This document shows positions 11,016 through 22,631 of a stretch of 64,000 bases of DNA, in pieces. A program made the translations under genes and the position numbers. A model generated the notes under the pieces. The model did not search any database. It was not told the origin of the DNA and saw only the letters and a program-made list of their open reading frames with translations. Every line of letters starts with the position of its first letter. Position 1 is the stretch's first letter. Source of the DNA: Lyophyllum atratum (lineage: Eukaryota; Basidiomycota; Agaricomycetes; Agaricales; Lyophyllaceae); NCBI GenBank assembly GCA_014905825.1, contig JACGCN010000018.1:434001-498000 (forward strand). Direction: 5' to 3'.

Positions 11016-11449
11016 ATGTCTTCTCAGGCCTGTTGGTCTGATGATGATATTGATACTCTCATCATGTTTCTCCTCACAAAATCCGCCTCTGCTGGTGACG
11101 GCATCAGTTTCAAAGGCAGTGTTTGGACCGAAGCTGCCACGGCTGTCAACAAGATCCCACCCACGTAAGGCGGGAAAAAAAACAGCTGGGAGCTGCAAAA
11201 GTAAATGGGGAAAGGTGATAGATCTCGTGATTTCCTTTCACTCGAGACTGATGAGCCTACAATAGATGAAGAAGACATATAACATTGTGGCCAATATCAA
11301 GGCTCAATCAGGCTTCAAGTGGGACACTGACAAGGGTGCCGACATTGATGAGACCACAGCAGAAGTTTGGGCCGCCTATGAGAAGGTATTTCCCATATTT
11401 ATTCAAGAAATTGTGTTAATAGTGGTGTACTTGTCAGAAACACAAAGGC
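11016..11449 (+). pseudogene. Harbinger A Myb/SANT-like DNA-binding protein, 5' part
   Basis: The ATG at 11016 opens MSSQACWSDDDIDTLIMFL, then DGISFKGSVWTEAA, SCKSKWGK, QSGFKWDTDKGADI and TAEVWAAYEK. These are the spaced Trp and basic residues of the Myb/SANT-like domain found in Harbinger partner proteins. An in-frame TAA at 11166-11168 and a frame change across an A-run just after it break the gene. An intron (GTATTT..TTGTCAG) precedes codons KHKG, where the LINE is inserted. The rest of the gene resumes at 21789. Confidence 0.75.
11435..11449 (+). repeat. LINE target-site duplication, left copy
   Basis: The 15 bp CAGAAACACAAAGGC recurs exactly at 21789-21803, directly after a 27-base A tract, and again at 33440-33454 after the second LINE copy. 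This is the signature of target-primed insertion of a non-LTR element. Confidence 0.92.
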
Positions 11450-11708
11450 CCCTTGAACAAGGACCACCATCACGTCAGATGGTGTCCGGCGTCTGGCCTC
11501 TCCGCGGCTCAAGGGACTAGTACCCGATGTCGGGGAAACCAACAGACGTCCCCACCTGTCGAGGGTGGGGTTAACCCTAGCTTGTAGACAGCAAGCTTGG
11601 GGTTGTGCCACTCGCGTGGTCACCCTGTTGCAGACCGCAACGCCCTCGAGCCTCAGCCGGGGCTGTGCTAGTAGACACGCACACTATTTATCCCTTCCTC
11701 TACCAGGA

Positions 11709-13938
11709 TGTTGGACCTTGTCCTGTCTCCTCTCCTATCGCCCCTTCCGGGTCATTCTTCCCACGCCCGTCTGCCATGTCGTAGTCACCGGTGTACATTA
11801 CTCTCACTACCGTTCAATCCATATACTCTTGTGTGTCTCCTCCGTCTCGGCAGCCGGCCTCTCTGGCCATCAGGTTACGGGTCCCCGCACTTTATAGTGC
11901 CTCTGATCTGCCCATATCTCGGAGCTTTTGACCCATTTTTTCGCGCATACAGCCACATCGCGGCCTTTCATCATTTTCATCGATCCCAGCAACTTGGCGC
12001 CTCTCACCGCCATCGGTTCTCGATCCCGATCGCTACAAATCTCGAGCGCCTGATTCCTTTGTCCTTTCGGCGCGTTTTCAGCACGTCCGTCTTATCTGGC
12101 CTATTCTCGATCAATTCCAGATCCCAATCAGCTTCACGCTAAAATCTCATCTCTGGTGCCTTTCACTAGTGCCGTCGGTTCAGGATCCCGTCAATCCAAT
12201 TCCAAACTCCTCAGTAATCCTTTCACGGTTACTTGAGCTCCCAGGCCTATCCTCTTCTGCGTGTCCTCAGTGACATTTTCCAGTTGAGCAGATCCCTGCA
12301 GTCTCTTCCACACCAATCCAGCATCATCGTCGTTCCGACAAGAGCCCATCTGTTACTTGCACCCAGTTTACTTATCCCTGCTTTCGTTTTTCTCCACTCT
12401 CTCCGTCCCTGTTCCTTCCTCGCTTATTACCTCACTATTCTTGTCACTCTCATCCTCTCTGTAGCTCAGTTTTTCTCTCACTTCTCGTCACTATCATCCT
12501 CGCCGTCCTCATACTCCCCAATATTGTTCTAGTTGCTATCCTCTCAGTTACCCATTCTTTTTTTTTCACTTTTTATATCCAATGTTTGAAGTATCCGTTC
12601 TGTCCGCTTTTTCACCTCATCATGCCTTGACGATCAGCTTCCTCTCTCCCACCTGGCACCAAACAACTTCCACCGAAACGACGCCACTCCCGAAAACCAG
12701 CTCCTCACCCTATCCCAACACCAAAACCACTTCCGAAATCGTTTCTGCGCCTTGTTCTTGACAACTTTTCCCCGAATCATATAATCCACGACAGATCTTC
12801 CTTTTGGGCCTATACAGCTGGTGCACGTGAAGTCCGATTACTTGACGGCTCGGTTCTCAAGATTTTAGGAAGCAGTGAAGTCCGAATCAAGATGATCGTT
12901 GAGTCTAAACCGCTTGTCATTCGACTTCTCGATTGCTGGCACACTCCATCCAGTCCCATAAACCGTATCTCAATATCAAAATTCATCAGTGGTAATTTCC
13001 AGGTCATTTGCGCCAACAAGTCATCTCGCATCCTCCTTCCCCATTCCCTTCGTCAAGCAGATCGCTCACTTCCGAAATATGTTCCCATCAACCGTGAAAA
13101 GGGTAGCTTTTACCTGAATGTGACTTTCGTACCACCACTACAGACCACCTCATCATCTATTCCAACTATACCACCTGGTCTAATTCCCACTGTTGCTCCC
13201 CAAAAACATCCAATCCCTCCTTCACACTCTACTACTCATCCATCACAGAGTCTGGCTCTAGTTCTAAATCCCCACCTCAGGTCCCTTCCATTCCACCCAT
13301 CCTTGATCCGTATCATCTCAGTCTTCATGCACCAACTCCACGTCGTCCACCAACTCCAACCTGGCCCCGCTATCCTCCATTACCAGACATCAAGATTGAT
13401 CCTCATGCTTTTATTGCTGCGCTGAACCTACGCTTACTTTTTGCAACTCCAAGTCCACCTCCCATAGCTGTACCACCTTCGTCTTTTCACATTTATCAAC
13501 ATCCTATCGTTCCTGGTGTTCCCTATCATGATTTTGCTTCAACAACCTTCACACAGTCACTTTTTTCTGGTCGCCCACCCGATTCTGGGGGTGAGTTTTA
13601 TGATCCATATTTTTCCTCTTAGACCATATTATCTCTTCTTCAAACCTTCTCGAGACGTTTTTCTACTTCCTGTCATTACTTACCTGATTCTGGGGGTGCA
13701 TTTCCTTTTGAATCCTTTTCCTCACTTTTTATATCATGTTGCCCAGTTGGGGCTCTTCGTCGAGTATGGGGGTGTGTTGGACCTTGTCCTGTCTCCTCTC
13801 CTATCGCCCCTTCCGGGTCATTCTTCCCACGCCCGTCTGCCATGTCGTAGTCACCGGTGTACATTACTCTCTCTACTGTTCAATCCATATACTCTTGTGT
13901 GTCTCCTCCGTCTCGGCAGCCGGCCTCTCTGGCCATCA
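11709..13938 (+). mobile_element. Short non-autonomous LTR retroelement, copy 1 (complete)
   Basis: The two LTRs are 164 bp (11709-11872 and 13775-13938), near identical, starting TGTTGGACC and ending GGCCATCA. The 5 bp duplication CAGGA flanks the whole (11704-11708 and 13939-13943). A GGTTACGGGTCCC sequence next to the 5' LTR is a plausible primer-binding site, and GAGTATGGGGGTG before the 3' LTR is a plausible polypurine tract. The 1.9 kb interior has one coding region, protease-like (12631-13622). No integrase, reverse transcriptase or RNase H is seen, so mobilisation must have been in trans. It is inserted in the LINE 5' leader. Confidence 0.88.
12631..13622 (+). pseudogene. Copia-protease-like ORF of the short LTR element, copy 1 (frameshifted)
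   Basis: This is the same reading frame as the copy at 24278-25270 but missing one C near 13239 (ATCCATCAC here, ATCCCATCAC in the other copy), which shifts the Pro-rich C-terminal half out of frame. The protease-like core upstream (RLLDGSVLKILG, VIRLLDCWH, ISKFISGNFQVI) is intact. The domain is described under copy 2. Confidence 0.65.
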
Positions 13939-14567
13939 CAGGAGGCCTAAGCCGTGTGCTACGTTCCTCATTGAGAGGATGTCCCGTTCAATGCTGTCAT
14001 TGAACCCCTGAACGGAGACCGGTGTAAGCGCTGATTCCCACGACTGAGTACCGGTACGGCGGCGGTCTATGCGACCCGAGCTCGACGCTCACTACGTCGG
14101 CCGCCCGCTGAAGTCCCTCAGTCTTCCCCTCCTCACCACGGGCCATGCCCTGGGCCCCCTTCAAGGCCACATGCCACCTCCAGCCGCCTCATGCCCTTAC
14201 GTGGCACGTGAGCGTATGCCCTCGAGGCTCAAATTGAAAGGGCCTTAGCATACAAAGACGAAGGACCCCTTATCTACCTCGTTCGTCTCCTTAACCTCCA
14301 ATCCACCCCTCCACTCGAGCCAAGCTGTCGCTCGCCCCTCAACCCGCATACACGACCTTGAAAGAGGCCTCTCGTCGCAAGCGGCAACGCACGGACGTAG
14401 GAGAAGTTACGACTCAGGGAGATGAGAGCGACGTGCGTTTTTGTCATATCGCAATAGCTATCCCTTCTCACCCCTAGTGTCTCTCTCAGCTAGAACGAGA
14501 CAGAATAGAGAACGAGATCCAACCCAATGACGACCAGACCTCCACTCCCACTGCATTCACCTTCAAA

Positions 14568-15711
14568 ATGCCACTGATTGTCTATGTCTACCCCGATCCC
14601 TTCAGCATGGTTGACCTACCGGCTGACGAGGAGCTCAACCCCTACATCCAAACCTCCCAGAGAGGTGAGATGGAACACACCCCAGCGGGCAACGCCACCC
14701 CGTTCACCCGATCGGTCTTCCCTCGCGTCGTGATCCCCTATAAACTCCTCGTCGCTAATCTTGACGTCCATATCGTCAAGAAAATAGAGGAGTCCCCGCC
14801 CGACACCTACCTCGCCGTTGTCGCCTATAGAGCGGGCAACAAATACTTTCGAGAGCATCCCAACGCCAACTCCGAAGTCCTCGCTTTCCTCTCTGGGCAT
14901 CGGAGCGAACCCCGAGCTCACCATCGCCAGAGCTGTACCTCGCGGAAAGATCGACCAAAAGCGTGACTTCGAGCGTCCGTGGGCCATGGTGCTGGAAGGC
15001 GCGTCCGACGAACTCAAGGAGTTCTTGATCTGGCAACAGACTTTCGCAGTCTCCCGCGACCTAGCCTTCAGCGTCGTCCCCTTCGACAAGGATCTTAAGT
15101 CCTGGGTCATCATGAATATATCCGGAGATGTGGTCCAACCCGGGGAGGCAGCAATGCACAAGGCACTGGGGGGGATCAAGAAGGTCCTCTGGCATGACCT
15201 TCGCTTCCGGGCAATAGCTGACAAGTGTATGGCAGCCCTAGACATGCCCGGCTCCTGCTCAGAATGAGTAGTCTGCGCTACTAAGCCATTCAACCTCACA
15301 TACATCGAGTCCGATAATGCTCAGGGGACCCACGCACCAATCTGGCAGCTCACAGGTCGTCCTCTCTCCTCTAACCCCGACGTTCAGGAGGCTTTCCTCA
15401 ACAACGTGCGCAACCATCGTTACTGGGTCGGCATCCATATGCTGGTCATCGATCAGCGTCTCGTCAACTGTGTCTGGTGCAAGTCCGATACACACCCCGC
15501 ACACGCCTGCCCCTTCCCGAAGGTGAACGACTGGCTCAGCCCCGCTTCCACAGCCGCCAGCAAAGCACTGGCACAGATCGACGGTTCTTCCGCGAGAGGT
15601 CGCGGCCGTGGCCGTGGCCGTGGTAACGGGCGGGGAAGAGGGGGTCGTGGAAACCCCGGCAGAGGAGGAGCGGGTCAAGATGGTTGGAAAACCGTGACGC
15701 ATCGCAGGTAG
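14568..15711 (+). pseudogene. LINE ORF1 gag-like protein, copy 1
   Basis: This is the nucleic-acid-binding protein of the LINE. The N-terminal part (MPLIVYVYPDPFSMVDLPAD) continues by a frame change near 14890-14910 into the frame with GANPELTIARAV, LEGASDELKEFLIWQQTFAV and LHDMPGS-like text. A TGA at 15265-15267 interrupts the same frame, which then continues to 15711. The CCHC zinc knuckle CVWCKSDTHPAHAC (C-x2-C-x4-H-x4-C) and an Arg/Gly-rich tail close the protein. Frameshift and stop are both present in copy 2, so they predate the duplication. Confidence 0.75.
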
Positions 15712-16441
15712 CGATACCACTTAGCTCCCTCATTTCTCGTCTTGCAGACAGATCACCCCTCGATACACTACTATGCACCCTCCTTTCTCAGTCACAACTA
15801 CGTGATATAGATTGTTGTGTACTTCTAAAATTATCTAGTGTCAAATACACTCTGTTCTCGATAATTACACATTGGCGCAAGCTCTTTCCCCTGTCCGGGC
15901 CTAGCTGTGGGGCTAGAAGAAGCCGAGGTGTGACCGCAGCCCATGCTGCGCTCCTCGCATCGCTGGAGGCGGAATTTACTGTCGACGAAAGGTAAGTCGG
16001 GCTGGAACGTTGAAGGCGAAGAACACATACCTATGGTCGCTGGTGGGGCCGCGTCGGGTTCTCGACTATCCCTCGATGTCTGTTGCTCCCCCATCCTGGA
16101 CAGCGGGCTAGAGGGAGTTCACCAGCCCCAGGGCTAGGCCTCGCAAGCCTGTCCTGGGGTAACAACTCTTTGCTCCTAACACACAAACTGATATTAGAAA
16201 TTACTTAACTCGCGGACACAGGGCAAACAGCAACGGGCTTGACTCCTCTCGAGGGGGGGAGGCTCATCTGTTGGCATCCCCCCCGAGGACAGGGAGTCAG
16301 GTATAGGAAGCGGACAAGCGGTGCGAGGCCGACCCGAGTCTGGGAGCTCCCAGGCGACTACTGGCCTCCTGGACAATGAAAGAAGGTCCGCCGCGCCGGC
16401 TGGAGTCACCAGCCAGGCACCCAGAGTAAATTCTGGAATGG
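15712..16441 (+). other. LINE segment between ORF1 and recognisable ORF2, copy 1
   Basis: In a complete LINE this stretch would carry the start of the AP endonuclease. I find no endonuclease N-terminal motifs, and all frames are short, so it is decayed or rearranged. Copy 2 holds the same sequence at 27360-28089. Confidence 0.5.
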
Positions 16442-19400
16442 CCCCGAATGTCACCTCTACAGACGGGGATGAGAATGCAGACTTCTGGAAGACGATTGAG
16501 GAATATTTCACAACTCACCCCAACGTCAAAGTCGACCTTATGGCTGGCGACTTTAATATGGTAGAGGACACAATTGATAGGCTGCCTATGAGGTCAGACC
16601 CAGGTGTAGCCACAGACGCCCTGGAGAGTCTGAAAGATAGATTGGGACTCACTGATGGGTGAAGAGCTACCTACCCCTCGAGTAAGGCCTATACGCTACT
16701 CCACACAGCGTCCGACTCCCAGTCCCGCGTCGACTGAATTTACGTCACCAATAAGGTACTGGAAACCATGAGGGACTGGAGGATTGAGCCAGCCGGCATC
16801 CCGAACGCGGACCACCAGATGGTGTCTGTACAAGTCGCTCACGAGGCTGTGCCTAATGTCGGGAAAGGGAGATGGTCAATACCGGCACACATCCTGCGAG
16901 ACAAGGAGTTTAAGAAGTTTGCCTACGACACCGGAGTAGCAGCCCAGGAGAAATTGGATGCACTAAAAAATAGCCCGAGAAGTGTGGAACAAAACGCACA
17001 AGTGATCTACCATGAATGGAAAAGTGCGGCCCTCCATAAAGGGAGGAAACGCGACCGGCTAGTGGTTCCTACAATACTAGCGAAGATCAAGGAAAAAGAA
17101 AAGACGCTGCATAAAATTAACAATAGCTTGGAGATCCAAGAGGAAGAACGCACCAAGGCCTCGGCCGAGGTCGCCAAAGAGCTTCAGGCCCTCGAATTCC
17201 AGCGGCACCAAAACTCGCATACACAGGCTGCTGTACGTAACCGTATCGAAGGGGAGACCATATGCCGCTACTGGACTCAAGTCAATAAAGCTGCGAAGCC
17301 GAGGGATATGATTTACGCACTGAAACCTCTCGAGGGTGAACAGGCGGCTCCCCCAGGTGCCAACAACCACGGTCCCGTGCAACTCCCGCTGCCCCCGCCT
17401 CCTCCACAACAGGACCAGCCTCCTGAGCCCCCAGTCGAGTCCGAAGTCCAGTACGAGAAGGAGTCCAAGAGAATGGCTGAACTGGCACACAACTACCATG
17501 ATAGTCTGCAATCGAAGGGTGATGTTGCTGAACCGGTAGACCGTCGTCAAAAAACGGAAGAGGTGCTAGAAGGACTCACCAAGTCCACCTCGGAAGCGCA
17601 GAAACAAGAGTTGGAAGCTGTGGTGACCAAGGCCGAAGTCTTGGAAGCTCTGCTAAAATCCCAGAACAATACGGCGGCCGGTCTGGACGGCGCGACCTAT
17701 GAATTCTGGAAAACCCTCCACAACCGCTACATCGAGGACGCGAAACAGGATCGCCCCGCTTTTGACGTCGTGGGCCTTATGACTGCCGCCTTTGTTGACA
17801 TCCAACGCCATGGCCTGGTCCCCACATCTAGGTTTGCAGACGGTTGGATGTGTCCTCTCTATAAGAAAGGGGAACGCACCGATATTGCGAACTCCCTGAG
17901 AAATTCGGACCTGAAGGGTTTTGAAATCCCCGGTAGTGAAGAGAAGTTGATCGCGAACCTTTTCGCCGACGACACCACCACCTTTCTTTCAGGAGATGAC
18001 GAATTTGAGACTCTGCAGACGCTGCTGGACAACTGGTGCATCGCGTCAAAGGCAAAGTTCAACGTCTCCAAAACAGAGGTCATACCTATTGGGGAGGAAG
18101 CGTACCGAAACTGTGTAATAGCAACGCGGAGGACGAAGGAAGAAAGCGAACCCATCCCCGAAGGTATAAATATTGTCGAGGACGGCGATGCAGTCAGGAT
18201 CCTCGGTGCATGGTTCGGCAACAAAGTCGATGCGGAGGCGCCCTGGACAAGACTGTTAGAACGCATGGATGCCTGCCTAGACCAGTGGGAGAAGAGCCGG
18301 CCGACAATGGAGGGCCGAGGCCTGATTGTCAAGATGATCGTTGGGGGCATGACACGGTACCTGACCCAGGTACAGGGGATGCCCGCGAGCGTCGAGAAGA
18401 AACTGCGTAAGAAAATCCGAAACTTCACGTGGCATGATAAACGGGCTCCAGTGAGCGAGGAAATCCTTTTTGCCCCTATAGAAGAGGGTGGACGTGGGCT
18501 GCTGGATGTATCAGCCAGAAATGAGGCCATTGAAGTGAAGTGGCTAGCATCTTACCTGAGCTTTGGACCCGACAGGCCACTTTGGGCCCTAGTAGCAGAC
18601 GAGCTCTTCGCGCTTAATGTTCCGCAAACGGAGCTACGTGTCGACAAGCGTGCTCGCAAGAACATCTTCCTGCAGTCTTGGGAGTCTAGTCGAGCCAGGT
18701 CGACCCAGCTGAGCTGGAGGACACGAGTTTACCCAGACCTCCTTCGCCTCCAAGGGATCGCGGAGAAATATGGGCTACGCCCGGAGGGTATGATGTTTAC
18801 AAAAGATATTGTTTGTGCGCGTCCGATCTGGTACCACAGCAATGCCGCGAGGAGAATACGCTTCATGAATCAGGGGGCAGCGAGCAAGTGCCTAAAAGAT
18901 AATCATGCGGTATGGTCAGTAGGTGATGCCGAGAGTCTGGCAAAGCGACTGAACTCACCGAACCATTGCGCCTCATCCGAGTGCGAATGTGCGACCTGCC
19001 TTGAAGTCGAGTCCCAGTACGGCTGCATGAACCCGCATGGGTGTTTCTCCAGAGCCAAATCTCTTCTCGATGCCCTCCCTCCCAAATGGGACCCTCGGGC
19101 CATGATAGAAATGGATCAATTGGCCGAGGATCCAGAAGAGTGGACCATTTTCTGGAGAGAAATTGTAACAGAAGGCTCGTTAGCTGAGATCTTCCGTATC
19201 TTCACAAGTGGAGAGGTATCGAACGAGCTACCGGACTTGGTCTTCGACACCGCGCCCACGCATTCCGTGGTAGTAGCAACGGACGGGTCCTGCTCGAAAA
19301 ATGGCGAAGAAATCACGAGTGCAGGGGCAGGCGTCTTCTGTGATCCTACCCACCCCCTGAACAGCTGCACTAAAGTGCCACTGGAATTACCTCAATCTAA

Positions 19401-19980
19401 TCAGTCCGCTGAACTTTTCGCACTCAAGGTGGTCGCGGAAGACGCCCCGATGGATATGGAACTGTGCATTGAACTCGATTCGATGTATACAATTAACCAG
19501 GTGACGCAGAACCTGAAGAAGAATGAGGACAGCGGCTACATCGGAGTGGCAAACACTGACCTTATAAAAGTAACGGTAGCTCGACTAAGGGAGCGTAGTG
19601 CCACGACTAAGCTGAAATGGGTTAAAGGTCACGCTGGACTCACTAGAAATGAGGGGGCAGACCTTATGGCTGAACGCGCCCACCGTTTGGAACCCCCCGC
19701 AGACCCGAGGATGGACGTGGACCCCTCCCTAACGGTTTCCGGGGCAAAACTGTCGAAGTTGTCCCAGGCCCTGGCATATAGAGCTATCCGAGCGAGGAGG
19801 TTAGAACATCTCAAAACCAAACCGCCGCGTTCACGTACTGTTGCGAACCTCAGGTCGATCAAACGAGCGACCAATGAAAAGTTTGGGGTGAGCCCAACTA
19901 ACGCCGGCATCTGGAAGGCAATCCGTAACAAGGACTTCTCCCGGCAATCCCGGTACTGGTTGTGGATGTGCGTACACGAT

Positions 19981-20972
19981 TAGTGATTTAAAGTCAGGTC
20001 AAGTCCGGTTTTTTTCGCCAAATTGGGCAAGACCGGACCGTAACCGGTCACATGTGACGCTTAAAACTCCAAAAAACCGAACTGAACTGATGGCGACCAG
20101 TCACCATCAGTCACAATCAGTTCTATGACCGGTTTTGACCGGCTTTACGAAAACCGGTCCTAAGTGTTAGAACAGAGCGCAGGGATGTCAGGTTAGACAG
20201 CTACAAGCTGAAGTCCGAAGTTAGAAACTATTTTATTGAGGAACTGACTGATCTACTCACCTGAAGTCCGAAGTTAGAAACTGGGGACTTCAGGTCAATC
20301 TAATCTACTATATATACTGTGCACCAGAAGGCTGTGTGCACTGGTTAGATGGTAGCTAAGGAAACTGATCTGGTCAACAGGCAGTGTAGTAAGTCACCAT
20401 CAAGATGGTGATGCAACCAACACAGCCTGCAACACAGGAATGCTGTACAGTAACAACCATCAAGATGGTTGATGGGAGATAGGTTGGGAACGAGATTAGA
20501 TAGCCCAGAAGCGTTTCTAACACTAAGCCGGTTATAACCGGTGATAACTGGTTATATATGTCATATATAATGTAGAGAATGCTTCCACCTTTTGGATGAA
20601 CTCTGGGTCGTGAGAATCCAATAGGATTTGACTGAGATATGAGCTGATTAAGATGCTTGCACTCAAACTCGGTGTTTCGAAATTGTTTTGGCCATAGCAC
20701 ATTCAGTTCTCATCCGATTCATTTGACCCAAGGGTCATTTTGAAGCCCCATAACGGGACTATAATTAGGTATATAGTGTGTATAGAAACGACCGGTCACA
20801 AATCGGTCGCGACCGGTTATTTCGAGTTACGCAGAATTCCAGATTATGAAAATAACTGGACTGGTGCACCAGTCATTCCAGGATGACAGGACTGGAAGTC
20901 CGGTCATTACCAGTCACAGATCAGTTACAGTCCAGTCATTTTCAGTCACGGTGACTGGACTTTTAACCACTA
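19981..20972. mobile_element. hAT-like MITE in LINE ORF2, copy 1
   Basis: An 8 bp direct repeat TACACGAT flanks it (19973-19980 and 20973-20980). The ends are TAGTGATTTAAAGTC and, reversed, TAGTGGTTAAAAGTC. The interior is non-coding and rich in ACCGGT and CAGTCAC-type repeats. A solo LTR (20165-20522) is nested inside. The 8 bp duplication and TAGTG tips point to the hAT superfamily. Confidence 0.85.
20165..20522. repeat. Solo copia LTR nested in the MITE, copy 1
   Basis: It begins TGTTAGAACAGAGCGCAGG and ends GCGTTTCTAACA, matching the LTRs of the copia element at 44079-47940. The 5 bp CTAAG occurs on both sides (20160-20164 and 20523-20527), so it integrated as a full element and recombined to a single LTR. 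Confidence 0.88.
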
Positions 20973-21761
20973 TACACGATGCATATATGACAGGCTCCCA
21001 CTGGTTGCGGCCGGACTACAGCCAAGATATCCAAGCGAGAGCCTTCTGCAAACATGATGGTCAACTGGAATCTCTTGAACATATACTCACTGAGTGTGAA
21101 ACCCCGGGCCAGAGAGAAATCTGGGAAGAGACGGAGCACCTTTGGAACGATAAGAGGGAGGGCGACTGGTCCGAACCCACGATGGGCTCGATTCTAGGTT
21201 CTCCCCTTGCGGATTTCAAGGACGAAGGCGGTATCAGGCTTTCCGGCGACTCCCGGCTCTACCGAATACTGATGGTGGAGTCGGCCTATCTTATCTTGAA
21301 GTTAAGATGTGCGCGAGTTTGCGAATTCGAAAACCAGGCGTTTTCTAGCCAAGAGGTTCGCAACCGCTGGGCCAAGGCAATGAACGAAAGACTTAAGATG
21401 GATTCGCTAATGACGAACCGTAAGTATGAACACAAGGCCTTGGATAAAGATTTAGTACTAGAGACCTGGAAAGGTGTACTACAAAATGAAGAAGACCTCC
21501 CAGTCGACTGGACGGGAGTGGTCGGGGTTTTAGTGGGTAGGAACCCTGCCCCACAGCTTGGAGTAGGGTGATGTAGTTAGCTGTGAGGGCGGGGAGTCTT
21601 CGAGTCCCACACTTAGTGCGTAAAGCATTTCCTCGACGGTGGATTTGATCGGTATTGGATAATCTTAGATGGGGTTTTAATTCCCCGTCGCAGCAAGCGG
21701 GTTCGGTGGTCGACGCCTTTGACGTTGCCTGCTGGACTGCCCTAACGGGTAACGCTCCACC

Positions 21762-21788
21762 AAAAAAAAAAAAAAAAAAAAAAAAAAA
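21762..21788 (+). repeat. LINE poly(A) tail, copy 1 (A27)
   Basis: An uninterrupted run of 27 A follows CTCCACC and is directly followed by the right target duplication. The second copy has 29 A. Confidence 0.92.
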
Positions 21789-22540
21789 CAGAAACACAAA
21801 GGCAGTGCTCCATTTCGCAACAAGGGATGGCCATGGTACGAGAAGGTTCAGCCCCTCATGCCAAATGTCCCCGTGGAGTGAACGTGTATCGTGCGTCATC
21901 CGGCACTCAGCCACAACTCCCTGAACCCGATGCAAGTGGGCGGGACACTGAGGTAGATGAGGATTGTCCATTCTCGCAATGGATATGCTGTCTTTCTATT
22001 CACTAGAATTCATTTCTGATTTATTACTAGTCCCTGACTCCGCCACCTGATGATCGTGAAGATGGGCCGACGGCCATTTCTGCTGCAGCTGTCAGTACTC
22101 CAGCTGTCGCGGCTAGTCCAGTAGTGCCCCAGCTGAGTGACCCCAACATTTCGCAAACACCAGCAGTTACGATGAAGCGGAGGCAGTCGGCACTTTTTGG
22201 TGACATTTCGACTGGGTCTATCAAACGGTCGCGCGAACCCGATCGGGAAGCAAGACCTTCTGGTGCTGTTGCGTTGCATGGCATGAACGAACGGTTGGAC
22301 AATTTCATCAATGTTTTCCGGGAAGCATTTACTGGGAAAAAGTCTGGTGTTGAGGCAACCCCTTCACGAAAGATGTGAGCCATGAGACGCATGCAAGAGC
22401 TCGAGACGTCGTTATCAGATGAGCATATAGTGGCTCTCATAGATTTATTTCAGGCTGATGTCAGTGTCGCTGATGCATATCTCTCCCTTTCCCGGGATGG
22501 AAAATGCAAAGCTTGGGTTGCGGCACGCACAAAGCACGTC
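21789..22540 (+). pseudogene. Harbinger A Myb/SANT-like protein, 3' part, copy 1
   Basis: After the LINE the gene continues with KHKGSAPFRNKGWPWYEKV, a typical post-Myb motif. A frame change near 21868-21880 is followed by an intron ending about 22031 (TTACTAG) and then TMKRRQSALFGDISTGSI, VALHGMNERLDNFINVF and, after a TGA at 22376-22378, MRRMQELETSLSDEH and ALIDLFQADVSVADAYLSL. This C-terminal helix-rich block is usual for the family. The gene faces the transposase gene convergently. Confidence 0.72.
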
Positions 22541-22631
22541 AAGGAGGTCGAAGAAGATGGGGACGATTTATATGTGCAATATAAAGTTGTTACTAAATCC
22601 CCTGTAGTCTATTCTAATCCCAACCCCCTTG

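Larger units (their letters stand above)
16442..21571 (+). pseudogene. LINE ORF2 (endonuclease end, partial RT, RNase H), copy 1
   Basis: Order: endonuclease remnant (VKVDLMAGDFNMVEDTIDRL, then two stops, then IYVTNKV and PNADHQMVSV); linker; RT start (NNTAAGLDGATYEFWK, GWMCPLYKKGERTDIAN) joined directly to the late RT motif LIANLFADDTTTFLSGDD, so the central RT palm is deleted; thumb region; RNase H with its acidic residues in VVATDGSCS, QSAELFAL, ELDSMYTI and VKGHAGLTRNEGAD. The MITE at 19981-20972 interrupts codon order after MCVHD. Excluding it and one 8 bp repeat restores AYMTGSHWLRPD in frame, leading to a C-terminal CxxH/HxxxC-like motif (FCKHDGQ, LEHILTEC) and stop at 21571. Not functional. 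Confidence 0.82.
11450..21788 (+). mobile_element. LINE (Tad1-like, RNase H-bearing), copy 1, with nested insertions
   Basis: A non-LTR retrotransposon with a 15 bp target duplication and a poly(A) end (21762-21788, A27). ORF1 (14568-15711) has a CCHC knuckle and an RGG-like tail. ORF2 (16442-21571) has the end of an AP endonuclease, part of a reverse transcriptase, an RNase H and a C-terminal Cys/His motif. It is interrupted by a short LTR element (11709-13938) and a hAT-like MITE (19981-20972). All coding parts are damaged, so the copy is not autonomous. RNase H in ORF2 suggests the fungal Tad1-like clade, an inference without a tree. Confidence 0.85.

Noticed and set aside
12233..12532. 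99-codon hydrophobic frame in the short LTR element, membrane-protein-like
   Set aside because: It is translated pyrimidine-rich leader; hydrophobicity follows base composition and no homologous motif is seen.
14616..15305. 229-codon minus frame opposite LINE ORF1 (and 26264-26953)
   Set aside because: Long only because of codon bias on the plus strand, where the CCHC knuckle and Arg/Gly tail mark the real gene.
17859..18530. 223-codon minus frame opposite LINE ORF2 (and 29507-30178)
   Set aside because: No motif; antisense to the RT/thumb region.
21393..21971. 192-codon minus frame crossing the LINE tail with a Phe run
   Set aside because: The Phe run is the reverse of the poly(A) tail.
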